DNA of 11,968 nucleotides from Bacillota bacterium. Lineage in GTDB: Bacteria > Bacillota > Tb-RUG-66. The stretch covers positions 1 through 11,968 of the forward strand of contig JAEEYS010000065.1 of assembly GCA_016288255.1 (NCBI GenBank). The letters run 5' to 3'. A program made the translations under genes and the position numbers. Below the pieces are notes generated by a model. That model worked only from the letters and a program-made list of their open reading frames with translations. It was not told the DNA's origin and did not search any database. Shown one piece after another: positions 1 through 7,731 of this stretch (within the stretch, counting starts at the first letter, position 1; the number at the start of each line of letters is the position of its first letter).

Positions 1-1194
1 TTCCCGCTGTATGAAGAAGCAGTAAAAAAACTGCTGGAAACGGGATACGCTTATTATTGTTACTGCACGCCGGAAGAATTGGAAGAAATGCGGCAGCATC
101 AGGGAGATAATCTGAACCAGGGGTATAACGGACGATGTCGCAACTTAACGGAAGAGGAAAAAGCCGCCTTTGAAAAAGAAGGCAGAAAACCGGTCATTCG
201 GTTTCGGGTGCCGGATGATGAAATGATCGTATTTGACGATATGATCAAAGGAAGGATCGAGATCCACAGTTCGACCATTTCCGATTTTATCATCGTGCGG
301 TCCGATGACATTCCCACCTATAATTTTGCTTGTGTGGTGGACGATCATCAAATGGAAATTTCTCATGTCATTCGAGGCGAAGACCATATTTCCAATACGC
401 CGAAACAGATCTTGATCTATCAAGCGCTGGGATATGAGGTACCTACCTTTGCTCACGCTTCCATGATCTTGGGCCCGGACAGAACAAAACTGAGCAAACG
501 CCATGGAGACAACTATATCGGACAGTATCGGGAAAAAGGATATCTGCCGGAAGCGCTGTTCAATTTTATGGCGCTCTTGGGCTGGTCACCGGAAGACGAA
601 CAGGAAATTTTAAGCAGAGAAGAGATTGAAAACCAGTTTTCGATCTATAAAGTAGCAAAAAATCCGGCTGTTTTTGATATCGATAAGCTCAACTGGATGA
701 ACGGGATGTATATCAGAAACACAGACAGCGGCGTTTTGGCGCCTATGGCAAAAGGATTTTTGAAAGAAGCGGGACTGATCGAAGAGGATTATCCGGAAGA
801 AAAACTGCTGATGATCGTGGACGCTTTAAAAGAAAAAGTAAAATATGTGGCTGAAATGGCGGATATGGCAAGCATCTTCTTTGGAGAAACGGTAGAACTG
901 GAAAACGAAGAAGCCAAAGAAATGATCTCTTTGCCCCATGTGCCGGAACTGCTAAAAGTCTTTAAAGAAAGACTTTTGGAAAAAGGAGAACTCAAAAAAG
1001 AAGAGGTAGGACCTTTTATCAAAGCGGTTGGAAAAGAAACCGGAAACAAGGGAAAAGATCTGTTCATGTGTTTGAGAGTCGCCTTGACCGGTCAGTGCCA
1101 CGGACCGGAAATGAACGCGATCTTGCCGATCTTGGGGCAAGAGGTCCTGTGCAAAAGGATCGATTATGCGCTGGAACATTTGATAGAAAAATAA
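1..1194 (+). CDS. gltX: Glutamyl-tRNA synthetase (GluRS), 5' end missing
   Basis: This enzyme charges tRNA-Glu with glutamate in the cytoplasm. The reading frame is open from base 1, so the gene began upstream. 397 residues are visible against about 485 for the family, and the N-terminal Rossmann half with the HIGH signature is outside the window. Seen here are the RGEDHISNT segment and the second class I signature as KLSKRHG (bases 487-507), which is the normal GluRS form of KMSKS. The helical anticodon-binding C-terminus follows. A CYC pair near visible residues 20-22 and a later CRN match the zinc-knuckle region of E. coli GluRS, where the last ligand is His; here it is Asn, so zinc may not be bound. 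cysS follows after 33 bases on the same strand, as expected for co-transcription. Product assignment is very secure. Confidence 0.97.
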   Translation, partial: FPLYEEAVKKLLETGYAYYCYCTPEELEEMRQHQGDNLNQGYNGRCRNLTEEEKAAFEKEGRKPVIRFRVPDDEMIVFDDMIKGRIEIHSSTISDFIIVRSDDIPTYNFACVVDDHQMEISHVIRGEDHISNTPKQILIYQALGYEVPTFAHASMILGPDRTKLSKRHGDNYIGQYREKGYLPEALFNFMALLGWSPEDEQEILSREEIENQFSIYKVAKNPAVFDIDKLNWMNGMYIRNTDSGVLAPMAKGFLKEAGLIEEDYPEEKLLMIVDALKEKVKYVAEMADMASIFFGETVELENEEAKEMISLPHVPELLKVFKERLLEKGELKKEEVGPFIKAVGKETGNKGKDLFMCLRVALTGQCHGPEMNAILPILGQEVLCKRIDYALEHLIEK

Positions 1195-1227
1195 AATACG
1201 TTACGATACCCCCATGGGAGGAAAGCT

Positions 1228-2628
1228 ATGAGATTTTATAATACGATGACAAAACAAAAGGAAGAATTCAAGCCTATAGTGGAAGGCAAAGTGTCGATGT
1301 ATGCCTGCGGGCCTACGGTGTATGACTTTTTTCATATCGGCAACGCCCGTTCTTTCGTCACCTTTGATATGATGCGGAAATATTTGGAATATAAGGGCTA
1401 TGAAGTGACTTATGTGCAAAACTTTACGGATATTGACGATAAAATGATCAACCGCGCCAATGAAAACGGGATCACCGTGCGGGAATTGGCGGATCAATAT
1501 ATCAAAGAATATTTTGAAGACGCGGAAAGTCTGGGGATCAAAAAAGCGACAGTGCATCCCAGAGCAACAGATTATATCGAAGAAATGATCGCTTTTATTC
1601 GGGGACTGGAAGAAAAAGGGTATACTTATGTGATCGACAATGACGTTTATTATGATACGGAAAAATTTGCTCCTTACGGAAAACTTTCGGGACAGAATCT
1701 GGAAGATCTCAATGTGGGCAGCCGTATCAAAGCGGATGACAGAAAGAAAAATCCCAGAGATTTTGTTCTTTGGAAAGGAAAAAAAGAAGGAGAACCCTAT
1801 TGGGAAAGCCCATGGGGAGACGGCCGTCCGGGCTGGCATCTGGAATGCTCTGTCATGTCCACAAAACTGTTGGGCAACACCATTGATATCCATGCGGGCG
1901 GGATCGACCTCATTTTTCCTCATCACGAAAATGAGATCGCGCAAAGCGAAGCGCTGTGCAGCTGCGAGTTTGCCAATTACTGGCTGCACGTGAATTTTTT
2001 GAATATCAACAATGAAAAAATGAGCAAATCCTTGGGGAATTTCTTTACGGTAAGAGAGATCAGAGAACATTATACGGGAGAAGAGATCCGTTTCTTCTTG
2101 CTTTCTGCCCATTACAGAAACCCGGTCAATTTCAGCGATGAAATGATGGCGCAGGCAAAGAGCGCTCTAAATCGTTTATATAACAGTTTGGATAATATGA
2201 AACATTTGTGCGATACAGCGGAAGAAAAACCTTTGTCGACGGAAGAAGAAGCGCTGTTAAAACGGATAGAAGGGTATCAAAAGCGGTTTGAAGAAGTGAT
2301 GGACGACGACTTCAATACGGCGGACGCCATTTCTGTTTTGTTTGAGATCGCAAAAGAAGCCAATGTGAACTTTACGGAAACCTCGTCCAAAGAAGTGATC
2401 GAAAAAACGCTGAAAACCTATTTACTGCTGGCAAACACATTGGGCTTTTTGACCCAAAAGGAAGAGGTTTTGGACGAAGAGATCGAAGCGCTTTTGAGGG
2501 AAAGAGCGGAAGCCAGAAAGAATAAAAACTATAAACGGTCTGATGAAATACGGGATTATTTGAAAGAAAAGGGGATCTTGATCGAAGATACCAAAACAGA
2601 GACCCGCTGGAAGAGGATCAGAACATAA
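1228..2628 (+). CDS. cysS: Cysteinyl-tRNA synthetase (CysRS)
   Basis: This class I aminoacyl-tRNA synthetase charges tRNA-Cys. The protein has 466 residues, a normal full length. The HIGH signature appears as HIGN (residues 36-39) after the typical YACGPTVYD, and KMSKS is at 264-268. The expected active-site zinc ligands are all present: Cys27, Cys207 (in GWHLEC), His232 and Glu236 (in HHENE). The C-terminus has the usual LLxxRxxARKNKNYKxSDEIRDYL helical module. The ATG is preceded by GGGAGGAAAG at a good distance. The stop codon TAA shares its last A with the ATG of the next gene, so translation of the two is probably coupled. Confidence 0.98.
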   Translation: MRFYNTMTKQKEEFKPIVEGKVSMYACGPTVYDFFHIGNARSFVTFDMMRKYLEYKGYEVTYVQNFTDIDDKMINRANENGITVRELADQYIKEYFEDAESLGIKKATVHPRATDYIEEMIAFIRGLEEKGYTYVIDNDVYYDTEKFAPYGKLSGQNLEDLNVGSRIKADDRKKNPRDFVLWKGKKEGEPYWESPWGDGRPGWHLECSVMSTKLLGNTIDIHAGGIDLIFPHHENEIAQSEALCSCEFANYWLHVNFLNINNEKMSKSLGNFFTVREIREHYTGEEIRFFLLSAHYRNPVNFSDEMMAQAKSALNRLYNSLDNMKHLCDTAEEKPLSTEEEALLKRIEGYQKRFEEVMDDDFNTADAISVLFEIAKEANVNFTETSSKEVIEKTLKTYLLLANTLGFLTQKEEVLDEEIEALLRERAEARKNKNYKRSDEIRDYLKEKGILIEDTKTETRWKRIRT

Positions 2629-3062
2629 TGGAACAAAAAGAAATGTTGAAAAACTTTTTGGGGGAAGAAGCATTGGAAGAAAAGGACTTTTCCCCTTTGA
2701 TGCTGGCCTATTTGGGGGACGCGGTATTTGAGATCGCGGTCAGGACCCATTTGTGCAAGTCGGGAAATCAGCGGATCAAGGATTTTCATAAACAGAGCAT
2801 ACAGTATGTGAACGCGGAAATGCAAAGTCAGATCGTGCACGCGCTTTTTGACGAATTAAGTGAAAAGGAACAGGAGATCGTCAAAAAGGGGCGCAATACC
2901 AAAAGCACTGTGCCCAAAAGCGCCAGCGCGGTGAGTTATCGTTATGCCACCGGCTTTGAAGCGCTGCTGGGATATTTGTATGTCACAGGTCAAAGGGACA
3001 GGCTTCTTTGGACACTGGACAGGAGTATCCAAATAGGAGAAAATAGGTTATCAAAAAAATGA
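2628..3062 (+). CDS. mrnC: Mini-ribonuclease III
   Basis: Mini-III is a dimeric RNase III catalytic domain without the dsRNA-binding domain. In Bacillus subtilis it matures the ends of 23S rRNA. The 144-residue length fits the family. The signature LAYLGDAVFE (residues 26-35) carries the catalytic Asp31, and the second metal-binding acidic residue is Glu111 in FEALLGYLY. KKGRNTKS and the PKSA..VSYRYATGFEALLGYL segment also match B. subtilis MrnC. The ATG overlaps the cysS stop by one base, and no independent promoter is seen. thyX starts 22 bases downstream. The order cysS-mrnC-thyX/rlmB is common in Clostridia. Confidence 0.96.
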   Translation: MEQKEMLKNFLGEEALEEKDFSPLMLAYLGDAVFEIAVRTHLCKSGNQRIKDFHKQSIQYVNAEMQSQIVHALFDELSEKEQEIVKKGRNTKSTVPKSASAVSYRYATGFEALLGYLYVTGQRDRLLWTLDRSIQIGENRLSKK

Positions 3063-3084
3063 TATTTAAAGGAGGGATCCCTTT

Positions 3085-3822
3085 ATGGGTCAGGAAACCT
3101 TGCATGTGAAACTGTTAAAACATACTTTGGATCCGGAAGAAGTGATCGCGATGGCTGCCAGACTTTGTTACGCCAACGCGAATATTGACGAGCTGGAAGA
3201 AAAAGTGCAGGCAAAAGACCAGACAAAATTTATTTTGGGCTTATTGGAAGTGGGGCATTTATCGACCATTGAACATGCGTCCTTCACTTTTGGTGTAGAA
3301 GGGGTATCCCGTTCTTTGCTGGCGCAGATCACAAGACATCGGCTGGCCAGTTTCAGCGTGCAGTCACAGCGATATGTAGGCGCTTATACGGAAGAAGAAG
3401 GAAAAACCTTTGGGTATGTGGTGCCCAAAAGCATTGAAGCGCTGGGACAGGACGCGGTCAGAGAATACGAAAATCAGATGAAGACCATACAGCGGTGGTA
3501 TAACGGCTGGATCGAAAAGTTCGGCGGCAGCAGGGAAGGCGCCAATGAAGACGCCCGTTTTGTGCTACCCAACGGAGCAACGACAAAATTTATTGTGACC
3601 ATGAATATTCGGGAGCTGTTACATTTCTTTTCTCTGCGGTGCTGCAACCGGGCCCAGTGGGAAATTCGGGAATTGGCGACGGAAATGTTAAGGTTGTGCA
3701 AGGAAGTGGCGCCGGTATTGTTCCAAGGCGCCGGACCGGCATGCGTGACGGGGCCTTGCGCCGAAGGCAAACGCTCCTGCGGCAAAGCGGCAGAGATGCG
3801 GAAAAAGTTTTTGGAATTATAA
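3085..3822 (+). CDS. thyX: Flavin-dependent thymidylate synthase ThyX
   Basis: ThyX makes dTMP from dUMP using FAD, NADPH and methylene-tetrahydrofolate, replacing classical ThyA. The protein has 245 residues. The diagnostic RHR(X)7S motif is at residues 84-94 (RHRLASFSVQS), running into SQRY. The conserved HxSxxEHxxFTF segment (58-69) and the C-terminal NxRELxHFFxLRCCxRAQWEIR segment are also present. The C-terminal tail holds several cysteines (AC...GPC...SCGK), a pattern I associate with clostridial ThyX proteins and possibly metal binding, which I infer only. The ATG has a strong AAAGGAGG ribosome binding site. The gene sits between mrnC and rlmB, as in other Clostridia. Confidence 0.97.
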   Translation: MGQETLHVKLLKHTLDPEEVIAMAARLCYANANIDELEEKVQAKDQTKFILGLLEVGHLSTIEHASFTFGVEGVSRSLLAQITRHRLASFSVQSQRYVGAYTEEEGKTFGYVVPKSIEALGQDAVREYENQMKTIQRWYNGWIEKFGGSREGANEDARFVLPNGATTKFIVTMNIRELLHFFSLRCCNRAQWEIRELATEMLRLCKEVAPVLFQGAGPACVTGPCAEGKRSCGKAAEMRKKFLEL

Positions 3823-3900
3823 AACATAGTGGCAGGATTTGCCATAGGATACCGGCAGGCAAAAATCAAGGAAAAAGAAGAAACCAAAAAGGTGGAGAAT

Positions 3901-4644
3901 ATGAACGATAAAATAGAAGGCAGGAATCCGGTAATCGAAGCCTTAAGAGCAGGGCAAGAGCTCAATAAGATCATGATTGCGGAAGGGGCAAAGGGCGCTC
4001 CCATCAATACGATCATTGATCTGGCCAACGAAAACCGTATTTTATATGAAAGAGTGCCGAAGATCAAGTTGGACAAAATGTCCGAAACCAACAACCACCA
4101 GGGCGTGATTGCTTTGGGGGCGGTATTTAAATATTATGAATTGGATTATATTTTGGAAACAGCAAAAAAACGGGGAGAAGACCCTTTTGTGATCGTTTTG
4201 GATGAGATCAAAGATCCGTATAACCTGGGATCCATTATCCGTACGGCAGGCGCCGTAGGAGCCCATGGAGTGATCATTCCCAAACGGCGCAGCGCCGCTT
4301 TGACGCCTTTGGTTGCCAAAGCTTCCGCGGGAGCGGTGGAATATGTGCCGGTGGCCCGTGTGGTCAACATTCCCAAAACATTGGACGAGCTGAAAGAAAA
4401 CGGACTTTGGATCTTCGGCGCCGATGTGGAAGGACAGGACGTTTATTATGATACGGACATGAAAGGACCCATGGCGCTGGTGATCGGCAGTGAAGGCAAA
4501 GGAATGAACCGCCTGGTCAAAGAAAAATGCGATATTTTGGTCCGCATTTCCATGAATTACGGGGTCTCTTCTTTAAACGCGGCAGTGGCCTGCGCAGTCA
4601 TTGCTTATGAAATCAGAAGACAAAGAGAGCATGGATCGAATTGA
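3901..4644 (+). CDS. rlmB: 23S rRNA (guanosine-2'-O-)methyltransferase RlmB (SpoU family)
   Basis: RlmB methylates the 2'-O of a conserved guanosine in 23S rRNA (G2251 in E. coli) using SAM. With this start the protein has 247 residues, the normal length. Residues 1-77 form the SpoU substrate-binding domain (IEGRNPVIEAL at the front). The SPOUT knot domain carries motif 1 DPYNLGSIIRTA (105-116), motif 2 VIGSEGKGM (194-202) and motif 3 ISMNYGVSSLNAAVA (226-240). The frame stays open upstream to a GTG at 3829, but that has no ribosome binding site and adds a non-family extension. ATG 3901 has AAGGTGGAG just before it, so I chose it. The stop overlaps the next gene's TTG start. Confidence 0.94.
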   Translation: MNDKIEGRNPVIEALRAGQELNKIMIAEGAKGAPINTIIDLANENRILYERVPKIKLDKMSETNNHQGVIALGAVFKYYELDYILETAKKRGEDPFVIVLDEIKDPYNLGSIIRTAGAVGAHGVIIPKRRSAALTPLVAKASAGAVEYVPVARVVNIPKTLDELKENGLWIFGADVEGQDVYYDTDMKGPMALVIGSEGKGMNRLVKEKCDILVRISMNYGVSSLNAAVACAVIAYEIRRQREHGSN

Positions 4645-5162
4645 AATCTTTTTTAATCATTGATGGATATAATATCATTAACTCTTGGAAAGAGTTTGAA
4701 GAATTGAAAAAAACCGACCTGGAAACAGCTCGCCAAAAGCTGATCGATATGATGTTAGACTACCAAGGCTTTGTGGGCGATATCGTAGTCATTGTTTTTG
4801 ATGCTTATTTGGGTAGCAGCAGACTGCGAAGCGAAGAGCAATTCGGGCCGGTTTCCGTGATTTATACCAAAAAAGGCGAAACAGCGGATCATTATATCGA
4901 AAAGCTGGTGTATTCCCTGGGAAAAGATTACACGGTCCGTGTGGCGACTTCGGATCGGATCGAACAGCAGCTGGTATTGGGCAGCGGCGGGATCCGGCTG
5001 TCTGCCAGAGAACTGAGAGAGGAGATCCTGCTGATCACGGAACAGCGCAACAGGAACTTTATCCAAACGAAAGAGCAAAAAGAGAATAAAGGCGGCATGC
5101 TGGGGGACCGCATCGATAAGGAAACGGCGGAGATGTTGGAAAAATGGCGGAATAGTAAATAA
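4641..5162 (+). CDS. yacP: NYN-domain endoribonuclease, YacP/Rae1 family
   Basis: This belongs to the YacP family; the B. subtilis member, Rae1, cleaves mRNA in the ribosomal A site. The protein has 173 residues, the usual length. The NYN (PIN-like) domain has the N-terminal IIDGYNII with putative catalytic Asp8, then VVIVFDAYLG, GETADHYIEKL and VRVATSDRIEQQLVLGSGG, which are the family's acidic and helical landmarks. The C-terminal tail is charged. The start is TTG at 4641, in a four-base overlap with the rlmB TGA. The nearby ATG at 4631 is in another frame, and the conserved DGYN sits correctly only with this start. The overlap implies translational coupling. A low-strength hairpin with a T run follows at about 5199-5220. 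Confidence 0.92.
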   Translation: MKSFLIIDGYNIINSWKEFEELKKTDLETARQKLIDMMLDYQGFVGDIVVIVFDAYLGSSRLRSEEQFGPVSVIYTKKGETADHYIEKLVYSLGKDYTVRVATSDRIEQQLVLGSGGIRLSARELREEILLITEQRNRNFIQTKEQKENKGGMLGDRIDKETAEMLEKWRNSK

Positions 5163-5198
5163 ATATTCTTTAATATGAATAAATAATATTCGACGCAA

Positions 5199-5220
5199 AA
5201 GGACGGATTTCGCCGTTTTT
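5199..5220 (+). terminator. Weak intrinsic terminator after yacP
   Basis: ACGG (5203-5206) pairs with CCGT (5213-5216) around a six-base loop. The preceding AAGG can wobble-pair with the TTTT that follows. The GC core is short, so termination may be partial. It sits between the yacP stop and the sigH promoters, where a terminator would make sense. Confidence 0.4.
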
Positions 5221-5234
5221 CGATTCTGAGAAAT

Positions 5235-5261
5235 TGTGGAAATTGTTATACTTAGTGGAAT
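5235..5261 (+). promoter_or_regulatory. Possible sigma-H-type promoter upstream of sigH
   Basis: GGAAAT (5238-5243), an 11-base spacer, and GTGGAAT (5255-5261) match the Bacillus sigma-H pattern RnAGGAwWW-N11/12-RnnGAAT except that the A of AGGA is T. A weak sigma-A -10 (TATACT, 5247-5252) overlaps it. It lies about 120 bases upstream of sigH, so it could provide autoregulation. Short patterns like this can arise by chance in A/T-rich spacers. Confidence 0.35.
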
Positions 5262-5311
5262 TCTGCGTTTTTAAGCAAAAAATTTTTCTAAGCTGAAAGA
5301 GCCGGTAGATA

Positions 5312-5340
5312 TTGACAAAATGTGACCTAAAAAGTATAAT
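5312..5340 (+). promoter_or_regulatory. Consensus sigma-A promoter for sigH
   Basis: The -35 box TTGACA (5312-5317) and -10 box TATAAT (5335-5340) are both perfect, with a 17-base spacer. The expected start of transcription is near 5347, giving a leader of about 33 bases before the sigH ATG. This separates sigH transcription from the upstream gltX-yacP block. Confidence 0.88.
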
Positions 5341-5379
5341 TATGTATAACATAAGAATCTAGCATCTGGAAGTGATGGA

Positions 5380-6009
5380 ATGGAATCTACCGTTTTGCGT
5401 AAAATAAACTATGACGAGATATCGGATGATGATTTGGTCATGCTGGCCCAGGCAGGGAACAGCGCGGCGCTGGAGTATTTGTTCTATAGGTATAAAAATA
5501 TCATCGGCGCAAAAGCAAAAACTTACTTTTTGATCGGCGCTGACCGGGAAGACATCATCCAGGAGGGTATGATCGGATTATATAAAGCCATCCGAGACTA
5601 CAACAAAGACCGCTTATCTTCTTTCAAAGCTTTTGCAGAGCTTTGTGTGACACGACAAATCATTACAGCAATCAAGACAGCAACCAGACAGAAACACATA
5701 CCTTTGAACACCTATGTATCACTGAACAAACCGATCTATGAACAGGATAAAGAAAAAACACTTTTTGATGTGATCGCTTTGCCGGAAGTATTGGATCCGG
5801 AGACCATGTTTATCACAAAAGAAACATACGCGGATTTTGAGGTGAAAATGGAAGAGCGGTTGAGCCGCTTTGAACGAAAAGTGATGAGCTATTATCTGGA
5901 AGGGAAATCCTATCATGATATTGCCCGTTTGCTCAACAAATCCGCAAAGTCTGTTGACAACGCACTCCAGAGGGTGAAGAGAAAATTATCGCATACGGTC
6001 GAGTTTTAG
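5380..6009 (+). CDS. sigH: RNA polymerase sigma factor, SigH (Spo0H) family
   Basis: SigH is the sigma-70-type factor that in Bacillus and Clostridium directs early sporulation and stationary-phase genes. The protein has 209 residues, close to the 218 of B. subtilis. Region 2 is visible: EYLFYRYKNII, then DREDIIQEGMIGLYKAIRDY (55-74) for core binding and -10 recognition, and SFKAFAELCVTRQIITAIKTA (81-101). Region 4 (about 157-205) has the helix-turn-helix GKSYHDIARLLNKSAKSVDNALQRVKRKL that reads the -35 box. The start ATG has only a weak GGAAGTG upstream, but an alternative ATG five bases earlier is out of frame. In many Clostridia sigH is followed by tuf or rpmG-secE-nusG; here an accessory block intervenes. 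Confidence 0.94.
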   Translation: MESTVLRKINYDEISDDDLVMLAQAGNSAALEYLFYRYKNIIGAKAKTYFLIGADREDIIQEGMIGLYKAIRDYNKDRLSSFKAFAELCVTRQIITAIKTATRQKHIPLNTYVSLNKPIYEQDKEKTLFDVIALPEVLDPETMFITKETYADFEVKMEERLSRFERKVMSYYLEGKSYHDIARLLNKSAKSVDNALQRVKRKLSHTVEF

Positions 6010-6223
6010 TAAGAGGATTTCTCTTTTGGGGTTAAAGTTTCAAAACGGGGAACAGACAGACGGCTGGCAATAGAACAGAAGAAAAAGCTTCCGCTAAAAG
6101 TGTTTGTGGGAGTGTATAAGACAACAAGCAGTATGACAAAGATTTACCGAGCCTTGTTCAAGCGTAGTTTTTGCTTTGAACGGGCTATCAGGAGATCATC
6201 TATAAAACAAAGGATTTTTGAAA
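6010..6223 (+). other. Gene-free spacer after sigH with an orphan hairpin
   Basis: I see no credible gene in these bases. Directly after the sigH stop there is a very small stem AAGAG/CTCTT (6011-6015 with 6021-6025) followed by only a few T, a poor terminator. A larger stem-loop lies at 6150-6186: AGCC, a bulge, TGTTCAA and GC pair with GC, a bulge, TTGAACG and GGCT around a nine-base loop. It has no T run on either strand. A 44-codon frame from ATG 6133 has no ribosome binding site and overlaps the hairpin and the next promoter, so I do not call it. Confidence 0.5.
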
Positions 6224-6252
6224 TTGATTTTTTTAAAAAAATATGCTATATT
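6224..6252 (+). promoter_or_regulatory. Extended -10 promoter for the MATE gene
   Basis: TTGATT (6224-6229) and TATATT (6247-6252) are separated by 17 bases, and TG at 6244-6245 forms an extended -10. Transcription would begin near 6259, about 13 bases before the leader terminator and about 72 bases before the MATE start codon. Confidence 0.7.
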
Positions 6253-6271
6253 TATTTTGTTGAGTAGCAGA

Positions 6272-6312
6272 AATGCGTAAGTCCGAACAATCGGCTTACG
6301 CATTATTTTTTT
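6272..6312 (+). terminator. Intrinsic terminator inside the MATE leader (possible attenuator)
   Basis: AATGCGTAAG (6272-6281) pairs perfectly with CTTACGCATT (6295-6304). A bulged T and an inner CCG/CGG continue the stem, with loop AACAAT. A run of seven T (6306-6312) follows after one A. It ends seven bases before the AGGAGG of the MATE gene and lies downstream of that gene's best promoter. It therefore either attenuates MATE expression or makes a short terminated RNA. Alternatively it is an operator palindrome. Confidence 0.85.
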
Positions 6313-6330
6313 GTCTTCAGGAGGTTCAAA

Positions 6331-7731
6331 ATGGAAGAAATACAACAATTTCTTGCCACCGAAAAGGTGAGCAAGCTGATGCGTCAATACGCGATCCCCT
6401 GTATCATTTCTCTTTTGGTCGGGGCACTGTATAATATCATTGACCAAATATACATAGCAAATGCCGATTATCTCGGCTCTTACGGAAATGCAGCCAATAC
6501 GGTCGTATTTCCTCTGACAGTGATCGCGCTTGCTGTTGCGGTTTGTGTCGGTGACGGCTGCTGCGCGATGGTCAGCGGCCTTTTGGGAGAAGGAAAATCA
6601 AACGAAGCAAAACGGTCTTTTGGAAACGCCGTTATCCTTACAGTGATCTTGAGCGTTTTGATTACAGCGGCTTATCTTATTTTCGGCAATGCGCTTGTGA
6701 CCATGTTCGGCGGGCGTGTCAACGAAGCAACTTATCGTTTTTCAAAAGAATATTTTTTCTGGATCACATTGGGGATCCCCTTTTATATGTTCGGGCAGGC
6801 GATGAATCCGGTCATCCGCGCAGACGGCAGCCCTAAATTCGCAATGGCTTCTACCTTGATCGGTGCGATTTTGAATATGATCCTCGATCCGATTTTTATC
6901 TATGCTTTCCGATGGGGCATGATGGGAGCGGCCGTGGCTACGGTGATCGGACAGATCGTTACGGCCGCTTTGGCTGTTTGGTATCTGTTCCATATCAAAA
7001 GCGTGACACTGGACAAAGATTCTTTTAGGCTTACGGGAAAAGTGATCAGCAAAATGGTATCTCTTGGGCTTTGCAGTTTTCTTTCGCAAATCTCGCTGGT
7101 TGCCGCCATGGCCGCGGTCAACAACATGCTGCGCAAATACGGCGCTATGGACAGCATATTCGGACTTCAAGAATACGCGCAGATCCCTATGGCTGTCGTG
7201 GGCATCGTTATGAAATTCTTTCAGATCGTGATCTCTGTTGTAGTAGGTATGGCTGCCGGCTGTATCCCCATCGTTGGATTCAATATGGGGGCGCGGCGCA
7301 GTGACAGAGTAAAAAAACTGTTTACCCTGCTTTTGATCTCGGAAGCAGCGGTGGGTCTTTTGGCGCTGATCATCGCGGAAGGATTCCCTCACGCCTTGAT
7401 AAATATTTTTGGGGCATCGAACGAAAGTGCATACTATACGGAATTTGCGGTAAAAGCTTTTAGAATTTATCTTTGTATGATGGTGCTGGCTTGTATCAAC
7501 AAAGCAACTTTTATTTTTTTACAGGCAATGGGAAAAGCGATTTCTTCAACCATGCTTTCTATGATACGTGAGATCGTGTTTGGTGTGGGGTTCGCTCTGA
7601 TCCTCCCGGTATTTTTTCAACTGGATGGTGTTTTATATTCTATGCCTGTGTCGGACGTTCTGACCGCGCTGATCAGCGGGGCAATCATTGTAATGACTTA
7701 TAGACAATTGAGCAGCGGCATGATTTCATGA
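6331..7731 (+). CDS. MATE-family multidrug efflux transporter
   Basis: This is an integral membrane antiporter of the MATE family, which exports drugs or metabolites in exchange for Na+ or H+. The 466-residue length and roughly twelve hydrophobic segments in two six-helix halves fit the family. Family landmarks include an N-terminal amphipathic stretch then PCIISLLVGALYNIIDQIYI (23-42), GDGCCAMVSGLLGEGK in the first half, the MNPVIRADGSPKFAM loop with LNMILDPIFIYAF, and VVGMAAGCIPIVGFNMGA in the second half. Closest in style to MepA-like members; the substrate cannot be read from sequence. The ATG has a strong AGGAGG six bases away. It has its own promoter and a leader terminator, so it is probably transcribed independently of sigH. 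Its position between sigH and the tRNA-tuf cluster suggests later insertion. Confidence 0.93.
   Translation: MEEIQQFLATEKVSKLMRQYAIPCIISLLVGALYNIIDQIYIANADYLGSYGNAANTVVFPLTVIALAVAVCVGDGCCAMVSGLLGEGKSNEAKRSFGNAVILTVILSVLITAAYLIFGNALVTMFGGRVNEATYRFSKEYFFWITLGIPFYMFGQAMNPVIRADGSPKFAMASTLIGAILNMILDPIFIYAFRWGMMGAAVATVIGQIVTAALAVWYLFHIKSVTLDKDSFRLTGKVISKMVSLGLCSFLSQISLVAAMAAVNNMLRKYGAMDSIFGLQEYAQIPMAVVGIVMKFFQIVISVVVGMAAGCIPIVGFNMGARRSDRVKKLFTLLLISEAAVGLLALIIAEGFPHALINIFGASNESAYYTEFAVKAFRIYLCMMVLACINKATFIFLQAMGKAISSTMLSMIREIVFGVGFALILPVFFQLDGVLYSMPVSDVLTALISGAIIVMTYRQLSSGMIS

Noticed and set aside
1201..2112. 303-codon minus-strand frame opposite cysS
   Set aside because: It is a shadow of the fully supported cysS gene and shows no domain logic, being rich in Phe, Ile and His as expected for an antisense frame.
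3829..3900. N-terminal extension of rlmB from GTG 3829
   Set aside because: There is no ribosome binding site before the GTG, and RlmB family length and N-terminus match ATG 3901, which has AAGGTGGAG upstream.
6133..6267. 44-codon frame in the spacer after sigH
   Set aside because: It has no ribosome binding site, overlaps a stable hairpin and the MATE promoter, and its composition follows the A/T-rich spacer.
6253..6330. Riboswitch in the MATE leader
   Set aside because: After the expected transcript start there are only about 72 bases, nearly half of which form the terminator. I find no known aptamer core such as guanidine, preQ1 or yjdF-type motifs.
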